Shown in pieces: positions 35,201 through 47,557 of a DNA stretch of 64,000 bases. How positions within the stretch are numbered: position 1 is the stretch's first letter; the number at the start of each line of letters is the position of its first letter. The notes under the pieces are model-generated. The model searched no databases and was not told the DNA's origin. It worked only from the letters and a program-made list of their open reading frames with translations. The translations under genes and the position numbers were made by a program. The DNA is taken from contig VFFE01009084.1 of the NCBI GenBank assembly GCA_008921705.1, positions 2,629,741 to 2,693,740 of the forward strand. The letters are read 5' to 3'. Origin of the DNA: Burhinus oedicnemus (taxonomy: Eukaryota; Chordata; Aves; Charadriiformes; Burhinidae).

Positions 35201-38200
35201 GATTTCATATTCGCAAGTAGGATAATTTGGTAACAGAGAGAAGCTCCATCTGGAAGAAGATCCCAATGCATGTGAATAACTGGTAGGAATCCTCCAAATA
35301 CAGGTATCAACAGCTCCTGCTGGCCTTTTTGTAACTTCCAGGTTGATTCTAAATAATGACTTTTGGAATGCGTTTGAATAATTCTTTTTCCTTATACTTG
35401 TATTACTGCTTCTTTTATGCATTATTTGATCCTTTTGCTGGAAAAGACTGAAATATTACCACACTGCTATTGATATTGATAGCTGTGTTCATAATTCATA
35501 TGAAAACCACCAATGAACTATGTAGTACTACTGTCTCAAATCCAATATGATTCCTTAGCTTTGTTAATTCAATCTGTTGGGAATTCCTTTTTCCAGACCT
35601 AGATGCTTGGCTTCCATTAGCATCAATTAGCCAGAATGAAGGAGGAGTTGAATTTTAATCTGATTGATGTGCTGTTTGAACACCAGTGACCAGCAAGATA
35701 TAGGCTTTGAAGATTTTGCAAATTTCTCCCTCTTGTGGGGAATATAAGGATGGATGATAGAGGCTAAATGTGGAGGCAGAGTCTTGTAAGCAGAGATAAC
35801 CTGCTGAAGTAGCCTATGGTCTTGCCATGAATATAGAAAAGAAGGGAGATTCTTAATGCGGCCCCTTGGAAAATAATCCCTTAAAAATGGAGCGATCACC
35901 TTCATAGTGAATATGAACTTCTGTACTTCATGACTAAGAACTTCTACATGTAGTGCACTCAGGGAAGACTTGCTTACACTAGCTCATCTTTATTATCTTC
36001 AGTCAGCAACTCAGCTCTGCGTGGGTTACCTGTTGCTGGTTTGGATTGGGAAACTGGGGACAACCTCCACTGTAATCTTACCTCCTTTGCAGAAAGTTGA
36101 AGAGAGAAGCAGTTACAAACAAAACCAATTTTTCCATGCCCTAAAGTCTAGAGTAAAGAGTGAATTCTGTTTCAAAGGACCAAATCGTTGACTGGTAACC
36201 TCAGTACATCCTCCATTATTCTGGAAGATATATTGCCTTAGCTTTGCCAAATGACAGATTGTTGTGCAGTAGTCTTTGTACTGTTTAAAATGTGAGAAGC
36301 CCAGTATATAAGGCTTAGCAGCCACATACAGACAGATTCCTTATTTGGTAGTTTGTTTGTTCCTTCCCCTTCTGTTTTCGAATCAAGTCTTCTCAAGCCT
36401 TTAGTCTGTCTTTTTCTACCTCTGTGTATGTTTGCACTTACCTTCTTAAGATTTAGGGGAAGGATCCCCAAGACTGAGGAAAGAGCTGATGAATGTTAGG
36501 AAGGCCAGTTCAGAGCAGTTCCTGATACAAAAGTAAAAGCTTACCAAATGCTCACTTTGCCTCTAGTTGCTATCATTAGCAAGAAAAAAATTAGCATTAG
36601 CAAGAAAGCCCCAAAACTAAAATTCTCATACTCTCTGTTGTGAGAGCTATTGAACGTGAATGGCAATGACGGAAGCTTTTTTGTGATTATTATCATTGTT
36701 ACTCAGGTGGTAACAGTTGTGCTGGGAAATACTTTTTAAATACTGTGAAAACGGAAATAGCCAAGAGTACTGTCCAGCTTGCAGTTGATTTAGGGCTTTA
36801 GTAGTAGTTATTTAACAGTAGCCATTAAGTTACTGTTTGGAAGTTGAATACATAACCAGCTGTGTTTCAGAGATTAAAAAAATATGTATATAGAGTGAAT
36901 TGAGCTTCATTTGTCTGTGTTTAGTCCAGAGGTGGTTGAATTGAACTGCCTGCATGTTCACAGAAACTGGATGATTACCTCAGGGATTTCTCAGCATATG
37001 TTCATAAAGTAATTATCTAGTATATGTCTCTGTGCTTTAAGAAAATTTTTCCTGAATAAAGTAGTCGTGTGTTTTGATGGCAAGTCTGGTGAAGAATAGA
37101 AAGACTCAATAATCTAAACCAGGTTTACTAGGTCAGGAGCATTGTATTAGCAAGTCTTGGGTTGTGGCCGTTCTGAGATACGTGACATTTTTGAGCTATA
37201 TGAGACAGGTTTGACACTTTGAACATTTAAGTGTTTAAACACAAGAATCACAGAATCACCTGGGTTGGAAGGGACCTCTGGAGATCATCTAGTCCTACCC
37301 CCCTGCCAGAGCAGGTTCACCTAGAGCAGGTTGCACAGGACAGCGTCCAGGCGGGTTTTAAATGTCTCCAGAGTCTTAGACTTCATCACCTCTCTGGGCA
37401 GCCTGTTCCAGTGCTCTGCCACCCTCAAAGTAAAGAAGTTCCTCCTCATGTTTAGATGGGACTTCCTATAAGAAGACAAGCTCAAAATTTCTGTTTACTC
37501 TTAGCCAGTATTTTAGGGATTTTTGTGGACTTGATTCTAACTTTTCAGCCCTTGAAGCTGTCAAAGCTTAAATGTCTATGTCTCATGTGTAGCTGTTCTC
37601 TCATCTTAAAGACTACCTTAGGGCAGTAAATTCTTTTGTTAGAATCTGCACTGATAGTGTGGTCTTAGAGCAGAAGCTAGAAGAATGAATGTTGGTTTAG
37701 GCTTTCTTAGCTAAAAGAAAAGGATGTCTGCTTTCCTGCATGGGATTTGCTTCGTGGAAAAGAACGTGGATTTGTTAAAATAGAAGATAGCAGTTCTTTG
37801 GCTCTGACACTTGTTGGCTTATTGTCAAGGCTGTGACATATCATCTCTCCCTTCTCCCTCGCTCATTACATTCCTTGTAATGTTACATTAGCCGGACTCA
37901 GCTCTGCAATGAAAGGACTTGAAATGTGAATTTGAGATTAATTGGCTGCTACAGTGCTTGAACAAATGTAGATAACTATACCATAGCAAGTCTGTTTTAG
38001 AAAATGGTTCTAAAACAAGGCTTACAGTTCTTTGCTTTCCCACTGAGTATTTTAAGTGCGGTCTACTTTGATTATGGAAAGAATCAAAAAGGTGCAGACG
38101 GGGGAAAAAGTTTACATTAAACTGAAAATTTTATTGTGTCCTATTATGTGTGTGTGTATTTGGAAAATGAATCTTTAAAGTACTGAATGATGACTTTCCC

Positions 38201-39555
38201 TCTCAAAGTAGAGATGTTAGTGAGGCTGTTCCTTTCTAAATCAGTAGAGGTGGGAGGAATCTGGTATACTTCCACTTGGCAGTTTCTTTCCTTTATTCTC
38301 AAGTGGTTTGTCAGACTATTGTAAACTTTATTTTCCACGGTGGGATTGAAAGGACTGCAGTGATGTCATGCAAGAATTCCACTTTGAGGAAATAATTTGA
38401 AGTCCCAAGTATTTTCAGTGTTAATGCAAGATAAATAACTAACAAACCTAAGCAACTCAGAAAAGAAGCCTGAAGTTTACTCTGTTATTCAAAAGTGAAC
38501 TAGGGAAATAATGTGACTTAACAGCTTTTGTCTTCAATGTAATCTGTTGGTAAAGGTGTTGAAAAGAGTTTCAAATAACAACTTAGGAATTAAATTGTTC
38601 GTTTAGTTTAAAAAGCTGAAATGTGAGTCAAATAACTTCTGTACTGGTTGTGTAGACTGAACAAGAATCTTTCTTAGGCAAATTACTTCAATGCAAGCTG
38701 TCATTTAACCTTCCCTTCTTCTCTTTCCCTTCCATTCCCTTTTCGTGCCGATTTCATATCAACTGAAAACAAAAGCCCTACATTTTTAGTTTGCAAAGGA
38801 AACCTGTCATATGAGGACCAGGAATAAACTGATGAACTGACATCTCCCTGAGCCTGAAGATAAACTGCTTGAATGCTTTCACTGCATTAAAAGGGAGAGA
38901 AGAATAGGTGACTGTTAGATGACAGTCACCACTGAGAGACAGATTCCCTGGAGAGCTACCTCAGGCCCAATAAGGAAAAGAATTACTGTGGGGAACGTCA
39001 TACAGGAAAGCATCCAAAGCAGGGAGAGGTTTTTATTTGTTGGACAAAGTGAAGAATGGCTCTAATATTGCTGCCCTGATGCCACTCCAACAGGAAGCTC
39101 CCTCTGGGGAAAGAAAACACATATTGACATCACTGGAGGAATATCTAGTGTATTTGAGTGCTGTAGGATTAATTTAATTAACAAATTATTTTATTTCTGT
39201 GATTACAAATTGAATGGCATAGATTTACGAGAAGCTTTTCCCCTTAGATCACGGGAAGGTTTATATTACTGGATTGATGGGACACATGCATTTCAGGTGT
39301 AAGGAAATCAAAGTCTTTCAGATCATGTTGATATGGTGTATCAGGACAGCAAGAAACAAGGCAGAAATCATCATGGCTTGGTAAAATGTTGAGACTCCAA
39401 GAGACGTTGATTTTTATATTTTTTTTTTAATGTTTTGAGCAGATTTTTTCCTTAAATACATGAATAGTTATTTTTCCTAATTCTGTATTACATGATTTGT
39501 TTATAAACTTACTTAAGTTTCCTGAAAGTTGTCATTTTTTTCATTCTTCTTTCAG
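32286..39555 (+). other. TTC27: TTC27 intron 3
   Basis: This is a 7.3 kb phase-0 intron with one recognisable insertion, a CR1 fragment on the minus strand at 37,244-37,469. The other sequence is AT-rich with scattered short open frames on the minus strand (for example 35,135-35,422 and 35,627-35,905) that show no domain and are not called. A 9-bp perfect hairpin (ACAGATGTG...CACATCTGT, 32,350-32,377) lies near its start. The acceptor is TTCTTTCAG. Confidence 0.85.
37244..37469 (-). mobile_element. CR1 LINE, truncated 3' fragment
   Basis: The segment reads AGAATCACAGAATCACCTGG, then GGTTGGAAGGGACCT and GATCATCTAGTCC. This is the reverse complement of the CR1 3' UTR and its octamer-like tail. 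It continues into the antisense of the ORF2 C-terminus (CAGCCTGTTCCAGTGCTCTGCC, then AAGAAGTTCCTCCT). The element therefore lies on the minus strand. It is severely 5'-truncated to about 225 bp, as is usual for CR1. It is inert and sits deep in intron 3. Confidence 0.93.
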
Positions 39556-39696
39556 CCAAAAATGCTGCATGCAGCTGTACTGAAGATGCTGGTTCTAGAT
39601 GGTGAATCAGTCTATACCTTGACTTCTCATCCTATTTTGCTGCTTATAGCCAGGATAATCCTTGTGAATTCAAGACACAAACTTGCATCTCTTCAG
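39556..39696 (+). CDS. TTC27: TTC27 exon 4, residues 133-179
   Basis: The 141-base exon reads [20 protein letters not shown], then [17 protein letters not shown] and RHKLASLQ. Human TTC27 has [25 protein letters not shown] at the equivalent place, so identity is high after a divergent first dozen residues. The acceptor is TTCTTTCAG|CCAAAAATG and the donor CTTCAG|GTAAGA, with both flanking introns phase 0. The hydrophobic stretch [11 protein letters not shown] is short and forms part of a helix in the N-terminal repeat region. I do not read it as a transmembrane segment. Confidence 0.97.
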
Positions 39697-42479
39697 GTAA
39701 GAAACATGTGACTAATGATTATGACTGCCAGCTACTCATTAGTTGGTGCTGTCCTTCTTTTCTTCATGTCTCATTGAATCAGTATAACTTCCGTTTCTTT
39801 TTCTGTTGCTCTGAGATTTTTTCCTCTAGGAAACAGTTCAGACAACGTGATTACAATTAAACACAAGTATCTTTTTCTTAAAGATAAGCTATTTTCTTAC
39901 TGTCTTCCCCCAGAGAGAAGAAAGATGCCTTTATTACCTGGAAAAATTAGAAAATGTGATAGGGAGCAACTTTTTAAAAAGACATATACTTTGTGACATT
40001 ATTTGAGGGGGTTGAGGGGGAATGCCCTATAATGCAGGATACATATACTGTGTCCTTTTTAACAAGCTTCAGGATATTGTTAACCATTACTGTATGAATT
40101 CTAAGCCATGAGTTCTAGATGCCAAGAAAGTCCTCTCTTTTGTTTGTCATTGTCTTCTACCTGTTCTGCAGGCATCCATGTGGAGGCTAACTTAATTCTC
40201 TGTTGTGCTTGTACATTAAAAACAAGAGTATATGCGGAACCTCTTCTTGAGACAGTTTTTGTCTCTACCTCCTTTGTAGTTTAGCAGCAGGCTGGTTGGT
40301 AGCAGGACTCTGTAGAACAGGGGAACTTTTAACAGCAGCAACTTCTCTTTATTGCATTCCAGTAGAACAGAATTTGGCTGGTGATCAAAATGCCACATGG
40401 TCCCTCTTTATGCTTGGCTGACAACATCCATTCCCAGCTGGGTCTTTGTATGAGTGATGAATTAAACTTTGTGGGAGATGTTGGCTGTATTGCATTTCTG
40501 GAAGCCAGGCTCTTCCATCATTTTTCCTGTTATTCACAGATGAGTGCTGTTGAATTTCAGCAATTGGGTCAGTCAGGGAGGCAGAAAATGTACCTGGTAC
40601 AGAGAATTCCCTTGCTGCCTCCCCTCAGACTGACATAATGGGGTGCCACCTTCTACCAAGTGGAGGTTCAGTTACTTGTGGCTGCATCAAGTTTGGATAG
40701 TAGTTCAAAGGCAAGAACTGATAAAAACTACTTTCATCAACAGGTCAATGTAGCAATTAAAGCTTGCCATTCTTTCTTGTTTCAGCTTGATTGAAAGGAA
40801 GTCTCTTAATACTTTTGCTTCTTTAAGATTAGTGCAAATAAATTTAAAGCAGGGTAAAATACTCCAAAATATAATATCTAAAGCATTAATAAGCCCTATT
40901 TTATTCAAAAATGCTATTATACATGGAAAATTAAATACTTAAAAGTCATCCAAAAATTCCTAACTTGGCTCCCAAAAAAACTTAACATTGCCGATAGAAT
41001 ATTGTACAAAGCTCAGCTGGCATACCTGAAACTTTATAAATAGGTTCTCTTTAACATATCTGAGTGGCAAGCATCAGGCCTTAGGAAATGGTATCATTAA
41101 GCTGGATACTCAGTTGTGCGGGAAAATTAGTACTTCATTATATAAAGCTAAACTGAAGTAATTTGAAACTTCTTATTTAAATTGCCTTTAGGTTTCTAAA
41201 TAAGTGATGAAATGTTGGGGTTTGACCTTTTTCACAAAGTCTGTTGTTTGTGTGCTTTTACTCTGTTCAGCTTGATATCAAAAGTCATCTTTCTTTGCTT
41301 TTTGAAACAGATGCTATTACTCTTCTTGATGGTTCCTTTCTAGGGACATTACAGTCAACTACATGCGATTGGTTGAGATGTTTGTGCTTGACTCCTGTAC
41401 AGCCCTTAGGTTGGTCTGATGTAAGCGTACCTGTATAAAAAGTTCAGAAGATAAGTGCCTCTCAGAAGCAATCAAACATCTGTTTCATAGAAAATGGTTG
41501 GCGTGCTAACAGTAGCAAAATAAGCAACCTGTGTAGAGGTGTGCCCTACGTTCACAGATGACAATCTTAAGTATAATTTTGAGAATAGAATATTATATTA
41601 TTAATTACCTTTTCCATGCCTTTCCACCTGGTGCAGCTAGAGAGGGATAAGATATGCTGGGGAACTTATGTTTTGTGTACACAGCTTTCTAAGATCAGGT
41701 ATTTCCTGAGATTCAGCTCTACTGTAGAACGATTACTTAGTTCAGTAAGGTATTTGCCCTTCTGAAATTCCACATACAAACATTAATACTTCAGTTGTGA
41801 TTGTAAGTTGTTCTCATGAGCAGTTCTGGTCCTCTTCAACCTCTCTTGATCTCCTTTCTACCCTCACCTGAAGAAATAAAAAAGGTTAAACAGAATAGGA
41901 AAAAATTGATAGAAGGGCAACACTGGATGACCAGAAATACTGAATGGCTTCCATACAAAAAGTAACAAAGTAGTCTAGGACTTTTCAGGCTGGAAAGATT
42001 ACTGGAGAGTGAGATCATGGCTGTCTATTAAAATTATAAATGTGACACAAAAGTAGGAAATAGTGCCTTTGTGTGTGTTCTTTTTCTGTTACAAGAATTA
42101 AGAGGTATGAAATCAAAGTAGCAAGTGGCTGCTCCAAAATAAGCACACACAAGTATTTCTTTTATCTTCTGTTCACAGAGTTTCTTACCAGATTGGGGTC
42201 ATAAAAATTTGCAGGGTTCAAAGAACAGCTAGAGAAATTAATAGAGGAAAAGGCCATCAAACTGTTAGATCACTCTAGAGCTGCTTGAATGTGGTCATCT
42301 TTATGCTAGGTTAGTACTCACTTTTTATATAAAAGAGCTACTTTGGATGGTTTTATATCTTCTAGAATTTAGAATCGAATAGGTTACAAAGTCTGTATTC
42401 TGAAGCCATTTATCTTTTTTCTTTTTTTAAAAAGAATCTCTACTTGTTATTAATTTGAAGCATCCGTGTTCTCTTTCAG
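39697..42479 (+). other. TTC27: TTC27 intron 4
   Basis: This is a 2.8 kb phase-0 intron. It contains short open frames only (40,381-40,638 and 41,244-41,438), with no domains or recognised repeats. The acceptor is GTTCTCTTTCAG. Confidence 0.85.
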
Positions 42480-42582
42480 ACATTATCTTGGTGGACTCTA
42501 AGATGTGTGAATATTCATCAGCAGTTGTTGGAGGAGAGATCACCTGAGCTATTTACTCTTGCCCAGGCCTGTATAAAACAAG
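42480..42582 (+). CDS. TTC27: TTC27 exon 5, residues 180-213
   Basis: This short exon, too small to stand out as an open frame, reads [20 protein letters not shown], then [14 protein letters not shown]. It matches the human block [27 protein letters not shown]. It begins after TCTCTTTCAG and ends CAAG|GTATGT with one extra base, so the following intron is phase 1. Ordinary ORF listing would miss it. It was found by searching between exons 4 and 6 for the expected family sequence. The frame joins exons 4 and 6 without a stop. Confidence 0.95.
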
Positions 42583-42636
42583 GTATGTTCCTAATTACTT
42601 GGTTTATTGGCATACAACATCAGTTGTAAGATAGAC

Positions 42637-43630
42637 AATCATAGAATCGGCTAGGTTGGAAGGACCTTTAAGATCATCGAGTCCAACCATTAACCTAACA
42701 CTGCCAAAACCACCACTAAACCATGTCCCTCAGCACTACATCTACCTGTCTTTTGAATACCTCCAGGGATGGCGACTCAACCACTTCCCTGGGCAGCCTG
42801 TTCCAATGTTTGATAACCCTTTCTGTGAAGAAATTTTTCCTAACATCCAATCTAAACCTCCCCTGGTGCAACTTGAGGCCATTTTCTCTCGTCCTATCGC
42901 TTGTTAGTTGGGAGAAGAGACTGACCCCCACCTCTCCACAACTTCCTTTCAGGTAGTTGTAGAGAGCGAGAAGGTCTCCCCTCAGCCTCCTTTTCTCTGG
43001 ACTAAATAACCCCAGTTCCCTCAGCTGCTCCGTGTAAGACTTGTGCCCTAGATCCCTCACCAGCTTTATTGCCCTTCTCTGGACACACTCCAGCACATCA
43101 GTGCCTTTCTTACAGTGAGGAGCCCAAAAACTGAACACAGTACTTGAGGTGCAGCCTCACCAGTGCCAAGTACAGGGGGATGATCATTTCCCTAGCCCTG
43201 CTCCCCACACTATTCCTGATATGGGCCAGGATGCCGTTGGCTGCCTTGGCCACCTGGGCACACTGCTGGCTCATATTCAGATGTCTGTCAACCAACACCC
43301 CCAGGTCCTTTTCTGCCGGACAGCTTTCCAGCCGCTCTTCCCCAAGCCTGTAGCGTTGCATGGGGTTGTTGTGACCAAAGTGCAGAACCTGGCACTTGGC
43401 CTTGTTGAACCTCATACCATTGGCCTCAGCCCATCAATCCAGCCTGTCCAGATCCCTCTGTAAAGCCTTCCTACCCTCAAGCAGATCAACGCTCTCCACC
43501 CAGCTTGGTATCATCTGCAAACTTACTGAGGGTGCACTCGATCCCCTTGTCTGCGTCATTGATAAAAATACTAAACAGAACCGGCCCCGGTACTGAGCCC
43601 TGAGAAACACCACTGTGACTGGGGCAGGGG
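42637..43630 (-). mobile_element. CR1 LINE, ~1 kb 5'-truncated copy
   Basis: The + strand opens with AATCATAGAATCGGCTAGG, the antisense of the CR1 3' terminus, so the element is on the minus strand. Its minus-strand translation shows, in 5'-to-3' order of the element, [13 protein letters not shown] and FADDTKLGG of the reverse-transcriptase palm. [35 protein letters not shown] and [11 protein letters not shown] of the ORF2 C-terminus follow. The fragments lie in different frames (43,671-43,486; 43,415-43,110; 43,138-42,716), so the copy is dead. The endonuclease and ORF1 are missing through 5' truncation. Confidence 0.95.
42716..43415 (-). pseudogene. CR1 ORF2 C-terminal remnant (reverse transcriptase thumb and tail)
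   Basis: Two overlapping minus-strand frames cover the last ~240 codons of CR1 ORF2. The first (43,415-43,110) runs from [17 protein letters not shown] through [16 protein letters not shown]. The second (43,138-42,716) runs from a few residues past that point to [17 protein letters not shown] and a stop. A frameshift separates them at about 43,120. Part of the palm, with the FADDTK box, is in a third frame at 43,671-43,486. No functional product is expected. Confidence 0.9.
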
Positions 43631-46600
43631 GGATGAGACATGGGAATTTGTAGGCACAACTCTTGCAACATGATGCTTATCAGATGCTTATGTATCTACA
43701 GAGAGTAGAGAGGGAAAAGAATTCACTTAAATTGACATGAACTTGTATGGCACATGCTCTTTTCCGACATCTAAGATGAAAATGAGAATATGTGGTTGTA
43801 GACAAAGTTTTTCTTCCCCCATGCTTAGCACTGTTAACTTATCACAAGCTCACTTGAAGCCATTCTGTACAGTTTTCATTCCTTATTTAACTGAGCTCAT
43901 TTGGGTTTAAAAAGGGAATGTGCTTGTTCTTCTGTATCTTCATGGAGGACATAAACTTTGTTTTTCCTTCTTTTCTCTGTCCCCACCTAAGTTTTGAGAT
44001 TTGCTTCCTCTCTGCATTATCTGAAGATAAAATAGACAACATTAAAACTAAATTATGTAATATATATATTGATGTTTACAAAAGCATAATGTAAAAAGTT
44101 AAAATGTCAAATGTAATTATATCACTTGGTTTTTTTTCTAAGAGGAATAAACTCTCAAATAGAATGTTAATATCATTTGCTACAGCAACTGATAAAGCTG
44201 GAAAAAGGAGGCAAGCTTTAATGTACACTTGCCCTTCACCAGTTAGTTAGCTAAAGTTTCTTCATTTAATTTCACAAACCTAAAATTTCCAAACAATTAC
44301 ATTTAAGACATTTTTTATTGCATTTAGATATTAGTTCTCTTATGTTTTATTTTGACAAAGAAGGCAATCTTAAATGCCAAAGTTTCAAATCTCCCCTCTC
44401 CCACCACACCTTAGTGGAGCTCTTTTGGTCTGAACCATATGTAGGTTCAGACCATGCAAATTATATGTAAAATAAGAAGTGGGTTTTGGTCCTTGAAGAA
44501 CTTCCAAATAGGTAACAAAGATATTAGTGCAATGATGAAATGGAGCAGAGGATTTTATTGGGTCCTCTGCAGCGCAGAGACAACTGACTTAATGCTTTTA
44601 CTGGATGCTAAAAGGACTGGAGTGGAAGGGTTTTGTTACAATTGCTGTAAACTATGATTTTTATATTTTTTCTTTTTTATACTTTATTAGAGAATTTTGA
44701 ACTAACTTCTAGAGTTATCTTGCACAGGTATGGGAATCATAAGATTAAATTCTACTTATTCTTTAGTCTGTAACTTTAAAATTTCTAGTTCTTGGAAAGT
44801 TAGAAGTGTTGCTGATTTGATGCACATACTAGAAAGTAATTGACAGGTATAATTTAAGCACATCATGATAAACTTGTTGGCGTGTTAATTTACAGGCTAA
44901 GGACTGGGGATGAGGGTTGGACTTTAACAGGTGCAAAGAATGAAATCTAAGTTGCATTTTTAATTTCCAAATTAAATTATAGCAAATTGAGGTTTACCTC
45001 CAAAATGGGTGTTGTCAGTATAGTGGGTTACTCTTACAAGTTTAGCCTGTTTAAATGCTTGTATTGAAAATGAAAATTCCTTAAAATGTGACTTCCAAGA
45101 TATGTTGTAGAAGCTAATCTCACACCTACTTCTCATAGCCATTTTAAAAACAGAGTTGCATAGAGGTGGTTAACTGTTCCAGAGAGGGTTATTTTGTTTA
45201 GTTTGACGGTTAGGGGTAAGCTTTTTTGAGGCAAAATTGTTGCTGCTTTGTTTTAATGTAGTAAGGCTTTAATATTTGTGTGTTAGGTTGTATAGTACTT
45301 CTAGAATGTATATTTTCTACATATTTACTGAAAAATATCTATACATTTAATATTATGAAATAAATGGTGCTGGTGTGCTCCATTCAGATAAGGAAGCTTA
45401 GGGAGATGTATTGTATTAAAAATATTGTAATATGGTTTTTAAAATACTTAGAAACTGTAAATAGTCTTCTGCTCATTTCTAGGTGATTTTTTTGTTGTTG
45501 TTCTGTGTTCCATAGATGCTCAGCATCAAAGATATTTAGATGCCAGTGGTTTTGCAGTTCTATTCCAGTATTGCAGTTCTTGTTTGACAGAATCGTTTTA
45601 TTATGTTAACTGTGGGGAACGCAGAGCACATGAAAGCACTTTTGGGCCCCGTTAAGTAGATAAAATCTGTAGCTCATTTATGTGATTGTTAATTTTTCTT
45701 CTTGGAAATACCTAAAAACTTGGAACAAAACTGAAAGAGGAGTAATCATAAAACTAATTAAATTTAATTGACTAGGTGATACTGGGTAGAGATATGGTAG
45801 TTTGTGCAGCCCTAATCTGTGTAGAGGATGCTGTTGCATATGCACAGATACTAAATAAGTACTAAGATGTCTGTTTTAAGTGACTCCTGGATATGGTTTC
45901 CAGAGAAGATGATGTAAAGTACACTTGAATCTTTACTGAGTTTTTCTAGGCAGTTTTTGCTGCATGCTGCCTCTAACAGTTTATTTACTTTCTAATTAAA
46001 GCCATCTGGTATTTCAAACTAGTACTTTCATATTCTGTAAAATAAATACTTAATAAACCTTTTAAATACTCTTTGATTAGGGCTTGAAAAATCTGCTTGC
46101 TTGTTCTGTATCAATTTGACTAGAGAACTTTGTCTTAATTACTAGAGAAAAAGACCTTCAAATTCAGGAGAAATTATCTTTTCTATTTAAAATACATTGT
46201 TCTCAATATCAGTATCACCACCTGAATAGAAGACAGCTGCAGTGATTCTCTGCTGTTCTGAAGCAGCTGTTGTGCAAAACCAACAAGGCTCAGTGCAGTT
46301 TCCCATCCATTTGGCCCTGTGCCAAACATGGTATGGGATGTTAGAGGGGTGTCTTAAGTTTGGGACATCAGTGCCAAAGCCTAAGAGTTTTAAACAATAA
46401 AATCTGTTCCAGGTAGAGTTGACTGCCAATCTCTAAATTCAAAAGTCAGAGTAAAATGTTTAAAAAATCCTTGATGATATGAGTTTTTCATATAGTAAGA
46501 CTTTTTACTAAACTTAAAGCATGTTTGAAAAATTAAGCATCCGTTAAGTAACACAGCATCTATAATAATCTTGGGTACCAGTCTTTTTAGATACTGTGAT

Positions 46601-46880
46601 GCTGTGAGCTTTTAAAGAACTCCATTATGTAAATATTTTCTGGCAAAATAAAGAAATAAAGCCCAAAACAAAAAAACACTTCCATTTAGGAGTAATTAAT
46701 ATGAATTGTTTTCAACTTAATGGTCTGTATTTTACTATACAAGAATATTCATTTGTCATTTACTGTATTTTGATAGATAGAATTTAAATATATAAGAAAT
46801 ACAAATGCTTCTGTACTGGATGAAAAAATACCAGGTCTTCTTTCCTAAAGATTTCAGATTTATTTACAAAGGTATTTTCT

Positions 46881-46900
46881 NNNNNNNNNNNNNNNNNNNN
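46881..46900. other. Assembly gap (20 N)
   Basis: Twenty N characters occur in intron 5, about 490 bases before exon 6. The right flank is a low-complexity A/C-rich tract with a C10 run. That is a plausible cause of the break. The true gap size is unknown, since 20 is probably a placeholder. Confidence 0.98.
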
Positions 46901-46947
46901 GAACCACACACAAACAAAAACCAATCAAACACCCCCCCCCAAAAAAG
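46901..46947. repeat. A/C-rich low-complexity tract at the gap edge
   Basis: The tract has CACACACAAACAAAAACC-like words followed by C and A homopolymers. It is truncated on its left by the assembly gap, so its true length is unknown. Confidence 0.75.
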
Positions 46948-47392
46948 TCCTAAATTCCAATCCAATGCATAATCTGCTGGTAAAACTTTCTCGTTTGAAG
47001 TCTGCAACTTTGGGAGGGGGGCAGGGGAGGATATTACCTCAATATGCTGTATTTTGAGTTCCTGTGTTCTTTAGCAGGTCCAAGACAATTAGAGTTGTTT
47101 GTTTCTTGCAAAAGTAATATATCCCAATTCAGGTTTGCTGTAAAACATAAGTGAAGATTAAACTTTTGTTTGCTCTAACAGTAATCCTTAGATACAAAAC
47201 TTGAAAAGTGCTTTAGATAGTGCATATCTTTTATACACTGACTGTGGATTTTTAAATGTGTGGAGGTCTAAAGAATAACAGGTCTGCTGCTTTAAGCATA
47301 ACAGACTTTTTCTCCTGGTATTTTAAATGTATTTTAAAAATATCATTCTGCTAGACTGCATCCTGATAGCTTTTCTTTTTCTTAATTTGCAG

Positions 47393-47557
47393 TGACAGAA
47401 GCAGAAACTTTGTTCACAGATGGTGAAAGCTGGCACTTAGCAGTTCAGTTCCATCTTGAGTGTGCCTATACATTTTTGTATTACTACGAGTATAAAAAAG
47501 CTAAACAATGTTTCAGTACAGCTAAAGACATAACGAAACTGCAGATTAATCTTACAG
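47393..47557 (+). CDS. TTC27: TTC27 exon 6, residues 214-268
   Basis: A Val codon is split G|TG across intron 5. The exon reads [20 protein letters not shown], then [18 protein letters not shown], and ends [13 protein letters not shown]. Human TTC27 has [20 protein letters not shown] and AKDI..LQIDLTG here. The helical spacing of [11 protein letters not shown] resembles a TPR helix pair, although the canonical array lies further downstream. The acceptor is AATTTGCAG|TGACAG and the donor CTTACAG|GTAAGT, close to the ideal consensus. Length is 165 bases, with phase 1 introns on both sides, so skipping this exon would keep the frame. Confidence 0.97.

Larger units (their letters stand above)
42583..47392 (+). 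other. TTC27: TTC27 intron 5
   Basis: This is a 4.8 kb phase-1 intron. A CR1 copy on the minus strand (about 42,637-43,630) begins only 55 bases after the exon 5 donor. A 20-N assembly gap lies at 46,881-46,900, flanked on the right by an A/C-rich tract. The rest is AT-rich and featureless. The acceptor TTTCTTTTTCTTAATTTGCAG has a strong pyrimidine tract. Confidence 0.85.

Noticed and set aside
35135..35905. Minus-strand open frames of 92-95 codons in intron 3
   Set aside because: They have no domain, no repeat match that I can recognise and no splice context.
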